Source: Coprinellus micaceus
Taxonomy: Eukaryota; Basidiomycota; Agaricomycetes; Agaricales; Psathyrellaceae
NCBI GenBank assembly: GCA_951394405.1
Contig: OX596334.1
Location: 806,001 to 870,000, forward strand
Reading direction: 5' to 3'
Length of the DNA stretch: 64,000 bases
The position numbers and the translations under genes are program-made. Positions within the stretch are counted from its first letter, which is position 1. Each line of letters opens with the position of its first letter. This document shows positions 37,993 to 50,469 of the stretch, piece by piece. The notes beneath the pieces were generated by a model. The model saw only the letters and a program-made list of their open reading frames with translations. It made no database searches and had not been told where the DNA came from.

Positions 37993-39426
37993 CTACTCCT
38001 CCCCATCATCACTAAGTTGATCTCCCTTCTTCTTCCTCTTGGCAAACTCTTTTTGGGTGAGGGCAACCTCCTTCTCTTGCACCGCTAGAGCTTCAAAATA
38101 ACGCATCTGCGTGCTGTCAAGAAGCGCCGTCCCATCCTTCTGAAGAGTGACAGATCGCGATGGGATGACCGTCAAAAAATGGATGGAAGGTAGCAGGGCA
38201 AACCTGACTGTGCCGAGGGCGAGATTTGAGTCGGAAATCGGGCTGAACATCTGCGCGATGTGCCTCTCGAACACTTGCACACCCACATAAGAGATTCCCG
38301 AGATGGAATGAGCGTTTGTGATCGCACCATGCTTCCCATTCTTGCCACCTCCTTTGGAATACATGGCGATAGCTATGGGCACTTATTAGCTCGGAGCATT
38401 TCATTACTGCTGACAACGCCCTTACCTCTCCCAAGCTGGACCTTCCCATCAACCCAGACGAACCCCCAGTCTTCGAGCTTCAAAGGTCTCATCGGTGAGA
38501 CACGGGCACTGATAATCTCGTCAAGCAATGAACTCGGGGAAAGGTTTGTCTTCTCGAAGGCGTTCGCTCGTTTCACGCCAGCCTGTTATTTACGTGTATG
38601 TGGCCTGGTGAGCTCCTGATTTAATCTCTGAGTTCTAAATGTTGAATGACTAACCGCCTTCCTTCTGGTATCTGCGGCCAACTCCGCGTTTGCTGCATTC
38701 CCTGTGGGCAAGGGTTCTTGCTCTGCCCCACAGCCTCTTGATCCTGTCCAACGATCGTTCCTATCGCCCCCGCTGGTTGTCCCTTTGAAGTCTTTGTGTT
38801 CTTTTACAATGTTCTCCATCTCCCAGCGTATTGCATAGCGTGTTTCAATCGCCTCCTTGACTGCGGGCGTGACCGAGCTCGCAGTGATGCGAGTCCTGAC
38901 TCCAAGCGCTGCCTGGTTAGTTTGGTGCTCCCGTCTCAGCTTCACCAATTCATGCAGATCAACATCCTTGGTGTGATAGCACAACTCCTCATCCGGCGCT
39001 TCCATTTGGATGTCAGGGACCTCAGGCTGCTTAGCTGGTTTGGGCTCCAACGCCGACCGAAGCTCGTTCTTCAAATCGGACATGTACTGACGCTCCTCTG
39101 ACAGAATTTCCTCCACCTCTTCTTCACCCTCCTCTGCGATCTCATACCTGCATCCACATCCGAATTATCAAAATGTGGACTATTGTGAAGAAAACCGATT
39201 ACTCACGCCTTCATTGCGTTGTGGTAGGGATGCTCGGCGCGCCCGAGGACAACCCTAAGCGCCCGCGTGACGTCACCCGATGCTGCAACCGGATTTGGTT
39301 GCAGCGGCGATTACATCACCGCGCGCTTCTCTTACCTCAACCATGACGTTCCGCCAGCACATCGACACAAGACCATCGTACACGGCAGAGAACGCATGTT
39401 CGAAGGGCACAGTTGGGCGGCATTGG
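37993..39426 (-). CDS. Five-exon hypothetical protein carried by the outer element
   Basis: Exons 39426-39336, 39282-39207, 39147-38655, 38582-38426 and 38372-37993 on the minus strand, with short GT-AG introns. The last three junctions keep frame; the first junction does not under the simplest splicing, so that intron boundary is wrong or the copy has a small lesion. Visible segments: PFEHAFSAVYDGLVSMCWRN, then PYHNAMKAYEIAEEGEEEVE, an acidic and Lys-rich middle with heptad-like spacing (VDLHELVKLRREHQ), then WGFVWVDGKVQLGRAIAMYS, and a basic-acidic tail (KRKKKGDQLSDDGEE). The segment around GISYVGVQVFE resembles a protein family I have seen dispersed in agaricomycete genomes near transposons, but I cannot name it or give a function. 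No transposase catalytic motif was recognised. The 5' end may extend further. Confidence 0.55.
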
Positions 39427-39996
39427 CTAGGAAGGAGGATTAGAGTTGAGGCCCAGTTCGTTTTTGCATTCTTTTCTTATCATCTCTACACCATCCGTTT
39501 CACCGACAAGTGCACCCGACGGCGATTCGATGACGGCGAGCATGTCCCCTCCCTCCACCACAGCTCCAGCCATCCAGAATTTGGGCCACTCTGAGAGGTG
39601 ACGGCGACCCCCAGCTCTGATGCGCGGTGCAGAGAATGTAAGGGAGCACGGTCATGTCTCGTCGGAATTGATGACACTGAAGATCGCCTCTGAGGTTTCG
39701 CTATAGCGACCCTATTTTCCATTTGTATCTATCTCTCCATTTCACATTCCTGAGCACGAGGAGCCCGGCGCACGAGCATGCATAGACAGGCTCCAATATA
39801 TCCTCCTGGTCTCGGACCCTCCTGTATCTCCCTATCTTTCTCCTACCTACGACCACGAACTACCTACCTTGTTCCCTTTCCCGAGAGCCTGAGCCTGAGC
39901 CGAGCCGAGCAATACGAGCCCCATTGAGCCGCGTATCCGATAGGTATGCCATTTTATCTCATCTATCTACTGACTTCCAGTCTGTAGGTATCGAAC

Positions 39997-40213
39997 CTAT
40001 TCCCTCCTCCCTCGTCCATTCGACGACCTTCGAACCTTCCTCAAATTCTGCAGCCAGAAACTCGTTTCTTCCACAGTGTCTCCAGTCACCGCAGTGAGGG
40101 TGGCAAAGGTAAGTCTCTCCATGTCGTTATCCAACCTATTGAGACAGCTGATTGGGGCATTCTTCTCTTCAGATATCATCCGCTGGATATCCTCAGTAGC
40201 AACATCATTGTCT
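39997..40213 (-). pseudogene. 3' half of a reading frame split by the copia insertion
   Basis: This minus-strand frame begins exactly at the copia left LTR and continues as DNDVATEDIQRMISEEKNAP to a TAG at 39997. Its missing 5' half lies on the other side of the copia at 62514-62719 and joins it in the same frame. It shares orientation with the 37993-39426 gene and lies about 570 bp upstream of it, so it could be part of the same transcript. No domain recognised. Confidence 0.6.
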
Positions 40214-40597
40214 TGTTGGAAGACAATGCTCATGTCAACTCTATCTCTACAAAGAATACCTCTATTTCAAAACATTTTACTTATCTTCTATTGTTCTACA
40301 GAGAACAACAACCACTTTGTATTATTCCCATTATACTCGCACTTATTGTTCTCTTATCTCCACCTTATCTCCATTCACTGCTATTGTTCTCTACTTATGG
40401 AACATCTATTGTTCTTTCCTATTGTTCTGCATATAGGTTATCTATTGTTCTCCACAGTATATAGTCCACACTGTAAGTGGGTGAGTCCCCATCGAACTCT
40501 CCCCACTTACAGGTGCGTATCTTGTATACCCTACTTACTTTCAATCTAACATCGAACTCTCCCCACTTACAGTGGGTCATACTTGCATTGTTCTACA
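40214..40597 (+). repeat. Left LTR of the copia element
   Basis: Starts TGTTGGAAG and probably ends TTCTACA at 40597. It carries six copies of TATTGTTCT, a TATA-like TATATAG near 40458-40464, and a 22-bp sequence beginning ATCGAACTCTCCCCAC present twice (40491-40512 and 40551-40572). CTGTAAGTGGG at 40471-40481 can pair with CCCACTTACAG in either copy. After the LTR, AGTTATGAGCC at 40598 would be the primer-binding region. About ten differences separate it from the right LTR, all transitions apart from one 1-bp indel. Confidence 0.85.
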
Positions 40598-41185
40598 AGT
40601 TATGAGCCCCGGGCTCCTCTGATCACACCATCCGTTATCAGACACTGCGGCAACCGCTCCACTGCCCCTTGATCGCCCATAGCCTACGGCCTCTTCTCAT
40701 GTGATATCTCCACCTGAAGCCTATCTCCCTTCACATTTTTACTATCTTCACTTTCGCTATTTACGTTTTGCTACTTACATTCCACTACCCCTCCTGATAC
40801 TCGGGAGTACGTATCAACTTCCATTACCACCTTCTACCCCACGGCAAGTGTTCCCACTATGGGAAAGAAGCTATCAGGAAGTCCAAAGACACTTACCATC
40901 TGTGGAATTACAGTAGCGATCCTTCTTTGAGAGGCCTGATTCAGTTGGACTGGGGAAATGACACAACGGTAGCGCTCCCTCCATCCAAACACTTTCAGTA
41001 ACCGGTACTCAAAGTGACAGCGGGGTTCCCTCTGTGGATCTTAGTGTAAAACTTCAACTCCTTGTTAGGATATCTATGTATTGGTCCGTTTTACCTACAA
41101 AATCATGGGCACTTTACCTATCACCTATCTCTTATCGTTTCATACCTATCATTTTATCCTCTCCCATTCTTCATCACCTACCATC

Positions 41186-42562
41186 ATGGACTCTACCACT
41201 ACGGCCTCACCCATCATGCTCACGGCTTACGCTGTGCAGCAGTGGAAGTTCACTGTCGAGAACAAGGCCTTCGACCTCAATGCCTACGGCATCCTCACTG
41301 GGGAAGAGAAAAAACCTGGGAGCAATGCTGACGACAAGGTCAAGTCCGACTATGCCAGTCGCCGCTCCAAGCTCATCGGCTACGTCCGGTCTACTCTCAA
41401 CCACTCCCAACTTGAGACCAACCTCTCTGGCATCCAAGTCACCAACATCACTGCTATCTGGGAGAAGCTCTGGGAAACCTACCAGCCCAAGACTTCTGGC
41501 TCTCGCATCAGTGTCCTTCAGGAGATGATGGCACTTTGAATGAGGTCCTCGGGTTTTGAGAAGGAGACCTACTCCGACTTCGGATCGCGTTGCATGGCGC
41601 ACGCCTCACGTCTCACTGCGCTCCTCCCACAAGGAGCAGAATACCTTCCAGAGACAACACAGACCATCACCGTCTCCTCCCAAACGACATCGGACAGAGC
41701 AACAACAATGATTCAATCCACCAGTCGGGGAGCATATGAACTCCTTACGCCCTCTGCTTTCGAGGAAGGATACACGGCTGCTCATCTTGCGCGCGATCTT
41801 GCAATCAGCATGATCCCCATTGGTCTTGGCAAGGATGACACCATCCTCCACAATACGCTCAACCACATCTCCACTGGGGACGACAATCCCCTTGAAGTCC
41901 TCGATCACCTTCGCAAGGCCGACTCCGTCGCTCGCAACACTCAGCTTGCTGAGGGGACGTCTGCCGCTCTTCAGGTAGCTACAGCTGCCCCGAAGAAGAA
42001 GGCAAAGTACAGGTGCAAGGTCCACGGTTGGCAGAACACGCACGAGGACAAGGACTGCCGCGTCCAGAACTCCCAGAAGGCCAAGATAACCAAGACACCT
42101 ACCACGGCAGCGACTGCTGAGGAGAGCATCATGATGGCCAGTGTTGCCCACATCGCAAGTCCCCTTATCCGTCGAGCTCGTAACAACCCCACTAATACTT
42201 CCTGGAACTCAGACTCAGGTGCAACCTCACATATGACACCCAATCGCAAGTGGATCCGTAACATGGTTGCGGTGAAAATTGCTGTGTCTCTCGCCAACAA
42301 CGAGATCATCTGGGCTACAGGAAAGGGGGAAGTACGTTTCACGCCTTGTATATATGGAAAAGTTGGTCAGACTGTGATATTCAACGATGTACTTTATGTT
42401 CCCACACTTCGCAATAACCTATTCTCGATCCTCTCCGTTGTTAAAAAGAGCAAAATGCGCGTCGTAATTGAAGGAGACTTGCTTTACTTCTTCAAGAATA
42501 GTGAGCTACTCCTAACAGCTACCATCGATGGAACTGTTGGCTCTCAACAGGACAACACTTGA
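41186..42562 (+). pseudogene. gag-pro: copia gag and protease
   Basis: The frame from ATG 41186 (MDSTTTASPIMLTAYAVQQW) is open to 42562 except for one TGA at 41537-41539. The gag part has the usual copia capsid features (VKSDYASRRSKLIGYVRSTL, LSGIQVTNITAIWEKLWETY). A zinc-knuckle variant C-x2-H-x5-H-x4-C (CKVHGWQNTHEDKDC) binds the RNA genome. The aspartic protease active site is in WNSDSGATSHM. Near 42528-42562 the frame shifts by one: the protein continues in another frame as TTLENTETEAAYISKIEKEL. The stop and shift together would prevent a full Gag-Pol polyprotein. Confidence 0.85.
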
Positions 42563-43950
42563 AAACACGGAAACGGAGGCAGCCTACATCTCCAAGATTG
42601 AGAAGGAACTATTACATCAGAGGCTAGGGCACATTGGAAAGGATCATCTGGAGACGCTTATGCGCCAAGACTTGGCCACTGGCATCCTGGTGAAAGAGGG
42701 CACAGAACTTAACAACACCTGCGAACACTGCATCACAGGGAAGCAACATCGGGATCCATTCCCAAAGCTATCAGCGAATCGCTCAACAGAGCTCCTTGGA
42801 CGGAGTCACTCGGACCTCCATGGACCCCTTGCTGTACAGACACCAATCGGCTATCGATACTGGATCACATTTGTTGACAACCACTCACGGTTCAAGGAGG
42901 TTGCCCTCCTGAAACACAAGAGTGACACATTCCAAGCCTTCAAAGACTTTGTTGCCAAGAGTGAGTGGAAGCTCAGCACAAAGGTCAAGGAACTTCGTGA
43001 TGATAAAGGGGGGGAATACATGGGGAACGACTTCATTCAATGGTGCAAGGGACTTGGTATCGCACAGCAACACACAGTTAAAGCCACACCCCAACAGAAC
43101 GGTGTCAGCGAACGACTCAATCGCACGCTGACTGAAGGGGTCATTGCCATGCTCAACCAAGCACATCTTCCCATGATGTTCTGGGGTGCAGCTGTACTCT
43201 ATTACACAGACATCCTGAATGCGACCCCATCCTCTACATTATCAAATACTACCTCCTATGAAGTCTGGCATAAAGCAAAGCCTGATCTGTCCATGCACCG
43301 AGTATTTGGCTGCCGCGTATATGTACATGTATTGCACAAGGACCAAAAGAACCTCCAGTCACACACAGAGCCTTGTGTCTTCATCGGCTTTGAACCAGGC
43401 TACAAGGGCTGGAAATGCTACAATCCAGTGACAAAGAAGATCACCATATCCCGGGATGTTATCTTTGCTGAAAGCACCTTCCCTGGTCTCTTGACCGTAG
43501 GGAATGAACAGGCATACACGCCTATAGGCATTAGGGACATCTGGCCAGACGCTGATCTTGAGCTGGAGAATCCACCTCTTGCACCACCTCATGCTCCCAT
43601 TGCACCACCACCACCTCCCCATGACCATCCAGACAATAGATCAGATGAGAGCAACAACGATGATGATGGGGACCAAGCAGCACCTCAGACTCCTGAGCGA
43701 CCCCCTAAGACTGAGCCTAAGACGCCAGCCACACAGCAACCGTCTGTCCATCCGTTGATTCCACCTACTCCTACGAAAAGGGATCCCTCATCTACTCCCT
43801 CAACGAAACAGCTGCTACCAATACCTGCCTTGTTCCCAGGGCTCCCTGCACCAGCTGAGGATGGACCCATGTTCCCAGAACTACCTCCTCCAGCACCGGT
43901 TGCACCTCCAGCACCTGCCCAGAAATGCACCCGGCCACCTCCCCCTCCCC
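42528..43950 (+). pseudogene. int: copia integrase
   Basis: Reads from the frameshift point as LLHQRLGHIGKDHLETL ... CEHCITGKQ, the HHCC zinc domain, then the catalytic core with the three acidic residues in SHSDLHGPL, ELRDDKGGEYMGNDF and QQNGVSERLNRTL. The C-terminal part (VFGCRVYVHVLHKDQKN, CVFIGFEPGYKGWKCYNP) is the usual copia continuation. A Pro-rich linker follows and ends abruptly in PPPPPP at the inverted repeat of the element starting at 43951. The rest of pol is found 16.4 kb further on. The integrase domain itself shows no stop. Confidence 0.85.
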
Positions 43951-44911
43951 CAGTACTTCACACTCCCCCACTTGTCTAATTGGACTCCATTGGAGTCCAG
44001 CCACCCCATTGGATATCCAGCCTGGGGGGGCTGGGGTCCATTGGAGTCCAGTGGAAACCCAATGAACCCCAACCAAGTCTAGCCCACCCCAGCCCACTCC
44101 AATTGGACTCCAACCCAAGTCCAACCAACTCTGTCCAGACTCCAGGGTGAAATGTTTGGTAGTGATTGGACTCCAACTAGACTCCAATTGGAGTCCAATG
44201 AGACACTAGCCACATCTGTCTTTTATGCAACTGTAGGCTGTGTGAGAAATCATTATCTTTCCCACAGTTGTCACCAGTTATCATCACACTCATATCAGAC
44301 CCCCTGAATGCAAATATAGTAACTGAATCAAATTACCAGTCTTTAGATTTTGGATCAGCCCTGACATCATATCTCATAAACAGGTAAGACAGGAATTTTT
44401 TCAGTATTTTTCCACATTTTTCCAGAATTAATGTGGCAGAATAAGATTACATGTCAAATTTGTCATAATAATTATGATGTCATATTTCCCAAACAAGAAT
44501 GATGGGAATATTTTCGGTAATTTTCCCGATTTTTCCGGAATTAATGTGACAGAATGATATCATATGTCAAAATAGCACAGCCACAGTTTCCCATACCCAC
44601 GCTTTTGCCCCACTTGGGTCACAGGTCCCCACTGGAACTCCATTGGAGTCCAATGAGATTTTGTCTAATGGACCCCAAATTGCAACCCCAATGGTGTCTT
44701 GTGAGTCTAGGCTGGGGAAACTGTTATTTTTGGTCCAATTGGAGTCCAATGTGTGAATTTTGGGTGGTAGATTGGGGTTGGTTGGGGTGGGCTAGGCCCA
44801 ATGGCATAGAATTTGGGGGGCAGTCTACCCAACAACCCCAATTGGACTCCAATGGACCCCATTGGGTACCCAATGGAGTCCAATTAGAGAAGTGGGGCAC
44901 AGTAAAGTACT
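43951..44911. mobile_element. Non-autonomous TIR element with GGACTCC/GGAGTCC arrays
   Basis: Inverted ends read inward CAGTACTTCACACTCCCCCA on the left and GAGTACTTTACTGTGCCCCA on the right, then both CACTTNTCTAATTGGACTCC. Next to both ends are dense clusters of ATTGGACTCC and its complement, in direct and inverted order (43980-44200 and 44630-44890), like the subterminal repeats of CACTA elements. The middle is AT-rich and holds a two-unit tandem repeat. No target duplication could be defined, because the copia sequence does not resume at the right end. Confidence 0.6.
44363..44570. repeat. Two tandem AT-rich units of about 107 bp
   Basis: Each unit runs from GACATCATATCTC or GATGTCATATTTC through AATTAATGTG(A/G)CAGAAT to CATGTCAAA. 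The units are about 75 percent alike. They lie in the centre of the 43951-44911 element. Confidence 0.5.
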
Positions 44912-44921
44912 CAGTCATGGG

Positions 44922-45251
44922 TTACTGGAAAGAGCTCTGCAGAGATAAGTTATCAGATTCTGTTCTGCACTCGCTGTGCCCAGCAGAGGTCTCCGTAGAC
45001 CTCATACTCAGTGCGTTGTTGGGACCGCCGAGGGGGGTAGTAAGTTGAATACTCCCCGTTTCCAAGGAACTAGTAAAAGTGAGCATCATTCCCCCGCCTT
45101 CGTTTCTCTGGAGTACGTCGTTCCCACCCAAAGTAGGGGTAGGAGTCGAAGGGAGCGTCGTGGTTGGGGAGGTGACTGTGGTAGAGAGCATTTGGGCATC
45201 ACTAACATTGACCTGGATTCCAGGTGGCAGGCCTCGTTGTGGAGATGACAT
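44922..45251 (-). CDS. Ser/Thr-rich hypothetical ORF
   Basis: A 109-codon frame with a good start context (ACAATGTC at 45251) begins MSSPQRGLPPGIQVNVSDAQ and is rich in Ser and Thr (TTVTSPTTTLPSTPTPTLGG). It ends 10 bp from the right end of the 43951-44911 element, so it could be the truncated 5' exon of a gene. No domain recognised; weak support. Confidence 0.25.
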   Translation of the reverse strand: MSSPQRGLPPGIQVNVSDAQMLSTTVTSPTTTLPSTPTPTLGGNDVLQRNEGGGMMLTFTSSLETGSIQLTTPLGGPNNALSMRSTETSAGHSECRTESDNLSLQSSFQ

Positions 45252-48200
45252 TGTGGACAGACGGCGAAGTATTTACGCAGTGAAGTAAAATTGGACTTTG
45301 GGATGGGATGTGGATGTAGTAAATGCAACAAAGACGGTGGATTATAAGGGGTGAAGTCTCCTCAGAATGGACGGTACAAAAGATCGAAAATTGTGAAGTC
45401 TTTGAACACCCTCCCGGTAAATCTGGTGAGTGTGCTGCTGGAACCTTTCCAGACGTCCTCACATCTTCGCCGGCCCAATTGTAAAATGACATCATTATTG
45501 ATGGGACGAACTGAGCGAACTGGGGGGATGTGATATCTAAGGAAAGTAGATTTGGATACACCTAGTCCGAGATAGTACCCAGTGACCCCAGGCAACGGGC
45601 GGAGAGATAGAACACGTCAAGAATTCAGAGGCACAGTGGCGATTCTTGTACATATATCATAGACGCAGAATTGAGAACCTCAGATGTTCAAGGTATGGCA
45701 GTAGGAGGCTGTGGTGGTGCTTCGGATTGATCATCTTGCTCGGCCCTTAACTTCTGATCTCAGCAAGAACCACTGCTACTGCCTCCGACTCGTGCAGAAT
45801 GGGACTTTGGTGCGGAACGCCACCGCAACATGAGAAGAATCACTAACATGGGCGATTCGGACTTCTAAGAAGACGCCCAGTGCCTTGTCGGTATTGTTTC
45901 GAGCTCGTTGGGGCCATTGTTCACAATCCCAAGAAACTTATGCAAACTTATTTGACCTTTAATCATGGAGTGATGCTTGAGCATTCCGATCCTTGTTCCC
46001 AAGTTCCATGACTTGATGTCTACATACTCAGGTTGAAGGACGGACCAGCTCCTTCGACATAAGTCACTCGACCTCTCGGACACACAAGCGCGCCGGTCGA
46101 AGTCGGATTGTCCGCCGAAGACTTCACTTAGTACCCTTTCCCAATGACATCTGTGCGAGATTTACCTGTCGCACCAGACTGGGGCTGACACTTTCCAGAG
46201 GGTAGACGCCTTGAAGGGGCATATAATTCCAAGTGAAATGTGAATCCCTTGTCTTGTAAGAAGACATTCAACAGCAGGAACACCACCATTCATATTATCT
46301 GACTGCCCCACTGTGGGCTGCTGACCTCGGAATCTTAACAACAACAAGGACCTCCTATGGCGTGGATTAGGATCCGAGAACAATCCGAGCTTGCAGGTAG
46401 AGCCACCATGACCGCAAGACTCCCAGACCATTTTTCGACTCATGATTCTGAGCATGCACAATCATGTGGACGTTCAGATGGCGGGGACAGTCAGCCCGGT
46501 TGCAGTGCGGTCATACAACGGATTCATCACAACCAAACACTAAGGTTCCCACCATCCCATGAACACTTGAGCTTGATTCCGCACTTCCTTACCAATTCCT
46601 TTCTTCCCCTTACTGACCCAAATCCCGGTCTTGACACACTCTCTTCTCGCTGATGGAGCTCGCCTTGTATAGTCCCTCCCCACGTCACATCATGGGTCCA
46701 GTCTCGAATGCCGGTGTTGGCGTGCCCTATTTTCCCCTCAGCACGTAAGTTCACAACATATTCATGTTTATTGTGAGTCCTGACCCTCAAGTAGCAACTT
46801 ACCAGCCACCGGCGCTACTCAGTTCCTCTACGTCAACGGCTTAGAGTCATGCAATTTGTCCAAGCTTCATCCCTCCTCCCCACCCTTGACCCCAACTGTT
46901 ACCCAGTTCACCACCGAAACCGTAATTCAGCTCGACCATCCCAATGTGGTGAAAATACTCCACCAGCACCAAAAGACTTACAACACATCTATGGCAAATC
47001 CCCATAATTCAAGCCTCCGACCTTGTCTAAAGGTTCTGACCGAATGGGTGGATATCATTATCGAGAAATACGACAAACTCGACGATGAAAGCCAGGTGGT
47101 GGTTGACATGTGGGTGCAGAATTGGCGCCCGAAAGGTATGTCCTCCCGTCGTCCCAACCTCAGACAGAGCTAACGGGATGTTGACAACATAGTTCTACGC
47201 CAATTTGGCGAAGCTGTGAGTGCATAAACATCCGTGAGATTGCGTGATGAGAAGACTTTGACTGGGACGACGTATGTATTGATCGACAGTGCTTACCACT
47301 TCCCCTCTGCACGGTATCTTACTCCTATACCCCTACTATTAGACTTTGTATTCTGCCCACTATCTTGTGTATCCTCTATCACTTTTGTCGTCTTTACCGG
47401 AGCAAAGGCTGCTCAGCTTCCGGGGCATGATGTGAATTTCTGGCTCGGCAGGAAACTTGACTCTAGGCCCTCCTCTGTCGTCTGCCAAGAGGTAAGTCTA
47501 GCGTTTCTCACTGTATGTTCCGGTAGTCCTTTACTCCCCACTCAGGGTCCAAACCCTGAACACATGCAATCGGTTTCTACACAAGAATCACAACACTTGG
47601 AATGTCCTTGAACTGCCAGTGGAGGCTGTCCATTGACTCCTCTCCCAAGTTGAAGTTGCCAATGGCCATCATGTCATGGCACCTTTTCGGCAACTGCGAC
47701 AACGGCTCCTCGGAGTCGTTCGTGTAGTCGTGCCCATGCCGACTACCCGGGGACTTGTTGCCATTCTTTTAGCTTGTCACCAGAGTGTTAACAATTGCAT
47801 TGGGCTCCCTGGGCTGTGCTCAGAGCACCGCGACAACTACTTGCCCATCAAAGCCAGGAAGTTGCCAATTGAGGGGGTGGGTGCTAATTTTGCCCACCAC
47901 GTGTATATCATGGATCCTAAAGCGGACCTATGCCAGCACCGTCCAAGTTGGACCTCAATTCGACTCTCACTAGTAATCAGCTGTACGGAGGCGCAATATA
48001 CTAAGTCTTTCCTTGAGGTGAGTCACTCCTGAATTTGTCGATAATTGATGCCGTTTCTTGAGCCAGGTTCGCTGCTATGAAACCCACCATCGTTCAATAA
48101 ATGTCAAGTCCAACCTCGGTCGCCACAGCTCAGAGGAGCCGACGTCCAGCGTGGCTCGAACAGGAGACATTCCCGGACACTATGAGCGTTCCCATGGAAA

Positions 48201-48920
48201 GGACACAACATACCCGACGACCAGCAGTAGGCCCATGGTAATATGGTGTGATCATGATAAATCTGAGATGCCAAACGCCTCTGCCCTACCAGTATAAGAC
48301 CACCGCTAGCAAGCTGGTGTTAGATATCACAGTCCACCTATCCTCTGCGACCAGCCCAGCTCCCAACATAACCATCAACACCCATTGTATATCTGCACCA
48401 GAACCTCGATTTCTCAGTTCGCCATGCCCAAAGTCAGTTCGACCATCTTGGACCGCCCTCATCGAAACATTCGACTCCCCAGCCGATACCACCATCATGA
48501 TATCCCTGGGCCATTCACAGCTCCCCCAGGCATACCACCCTGGGCAGTAGAGTATCACCATTGCAGTCCCACGGTGTCAGCTCCCATTGCAGGTTGAGCT
48601 GAGCGAAACAACAGCGGTGGGAGCTCCAATGAACCTACTTTGGATCAGAAGTTGGAGGGTCGGAACACCAACTTGAACCCACTGGCAGTTGCTGGTGAGT
48701 CTGGAATTCCTCACTGATGCTACCTAGATGGTTTCACACTGGTTCATTGCTGACTGTTTGATAGATTTACATACCTTGTCACTCAGAACTGGAGAAGTTG
48801 TGGTGGGGAGGGATTCAGGGCCGTTGAACACTGTCCAGGCATTCCAGAGCGCCTTGAGAACCTGTCAGTGCAATCTCCCGCCTTCCCTCGCATTCCAGTG
48901 CCCTAACTCTATTTTGTACC
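45252..48920. other. Insert DNA with only short or weak frames
   Basis: Part of the 16.4-kb insert in the copia. The best frame is 46856-47134 plus (ETVIQLDHPNVVKILHQHQK, then CLKVLTEWVDIIIEKYDKLD), which ends at a plausible GTATGT donor and may be an exon of a decayed gene together with the coiled-coil frame downstream. Nothing else could be supported. Confidence 0.35.
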
Positions 48921-49369
48921 TTCTAGCTCGCTTAGCTGATAGGTTGAGAAGGCCCCAAGATGAGGTCGGCCGCAACAATCGTATCGAGTGTAGGCATCGA
49001 CAGCTACTCGAGCAAAAGGACGCCAACATCGATGAACTGAAAGGTTGAATTCAGCGCCTGGAGCAATCTGAGTGGCGTCTCAAAGCACAACTGGTCGAAG
49101 GCAGGGACAATTTCGCCAACAAGGACGCAGAGTTGGGCGAAGTAATGCAAGCTTTACAGATCGCAGAAGAGACCTTGGACGAGAAGGAGGAAACCATGCG
49201 AGGGCTGATACGAGAGGTTCATCACTACCAGGGATGGTGGTTGAACAAGTATTACTGCCTCAAGGTTGCCTTGAAACTTGCCCGAAATCAAAGCAATCGG
49301 GGGGTGAAGGCAATGAGGGAGGCTTCTCAGGCTCGCTTCATGACATGGTCTGGGAGTCATCAGTTGTAG
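48921..49369 (+). pseudogene. Coiled-coil protein fragment
   Basis: The frame reads LADRLRRPQDEVGRNNRIEC ... QKDANIDELKG, then TGA at 49046-49048, then continues in the same frame IQRLEQSEWRLKAQLVEGRD ... AELGEVMQALQIAEETLDEK to a TAG at 49367. Heptad spacing of Leu and charged residues marks a long coiled coil. The motif VHHYQGWWLNKYYCLKVAL near the end is conserved-looking but not a family I can name. A single CGA-to-TGA change would explain the stop. Its place upstream of the Hsp70 fragment and the transposase suggests cargo of the inserted element. Confidence 0.45.
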
Positions 49370-49499
49370 ATTATACGTATAGTGGTGCGGCTCAGACTAT
49401 TCTGTCCAATGTTGAGGACATTGACCCAACGGCCCTGAGGGCACAATTTCTTACTGCTCTAGTCGTATCAATACTCTTCCTTTCTTTTTAATGATCCGC

Positions 49500-50440
49500 T
49501 TCTTACGAGGATGAAACATCCGACGATATTTTTGTGATGAGATTTGTGCTTATAAATTATAACTTAAATCACACTACTTTCCCTTCTAGTTGAACAATAG
49601 GCGCCCTCAACGGTCAACCAAGGAACCCGAGCCGCCGTTTGATGCTGGTGCACAGCATCGGATTGCCAAATCGAGCCATACTCGCTAAGTTCGAGTCATT
49701 CAGTGGAAAGCCTTGCTGCTCCTCTCACTTCACACTGCCACCGCAACTGTCAGTTAGGTTATGGAGAGATAGCTCACAAATGAGTACCACCTGTGGAAGG
49801 CTTGGATGATAGGGGACTCCGTCCAAATCCACAGTAGGTTCAACACCTATGGCTTGAAATGAGTTCATGTTAACCCCCCCAGTTCCAGCTTGAATGAACT
49901 TGAAGCCTCCCCCTTACGGTTCCACTGACATGAACACCACCAAGTTGTTTCCAACAAGCTCGACTCACCATTTGGGATTCCTATCCAAGTTGACGCCCCC
50001 ACCATGTACGCCCTTGCCCTGAACTCCGTATGAATCACCCCATCCATGCCCGGCAGGGAACCTAAGTCCTTGAATTCGATTAGGCCCCCATTGCCCTATT
50101 CAACGGTCAGCCATCCCCCACCCGCATCAGCAGCCCTCTGGTCAACGGGCCCATCCTATTGCGATGAATACATACCCCACTAGTTGGGACGGGGAGAACT
50201 CAACGGCGAAGAGGGGATGGGGAGAGAGGCGGAGGGCACTGGGGTGCTTTTTTGAAACAGGAATCGCGGCCATGTTGTCCCGACCACCTCACGTTCCACC
50301 TATATACACGATGGAGGCCACGTCACGACTCCAAGAGATGCGCACATGCAATTTGTCTGCTGGAGCCTGTTCCAACAAATGTGCTACCATCTACGACGAC
50401 TTCCCGAGCAGTATCGTCCCTCCGTCGCCCAGGAGGATTT
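49500..50440. other. Stretch without a supported gene
   Basis: Includes an AT-rich part at about 49530-49590. Short frames only. Some sequence at 50380-50450 may be remnant 5' sequence of the Hsp70 fragment but is too diverged to call. Confidence 0.35.
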
Positions 50441-50469
50441 CTTTCATTCAATTACCTTCAAATCTCCTG

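Noticed and set aside
39980..40010. tRNA-like T-arm (GGTTCGATACC on the minus strand)
   Set aside because: Only four of five T-stem pairs form and no anticodon or acceptor stem fits nearby.
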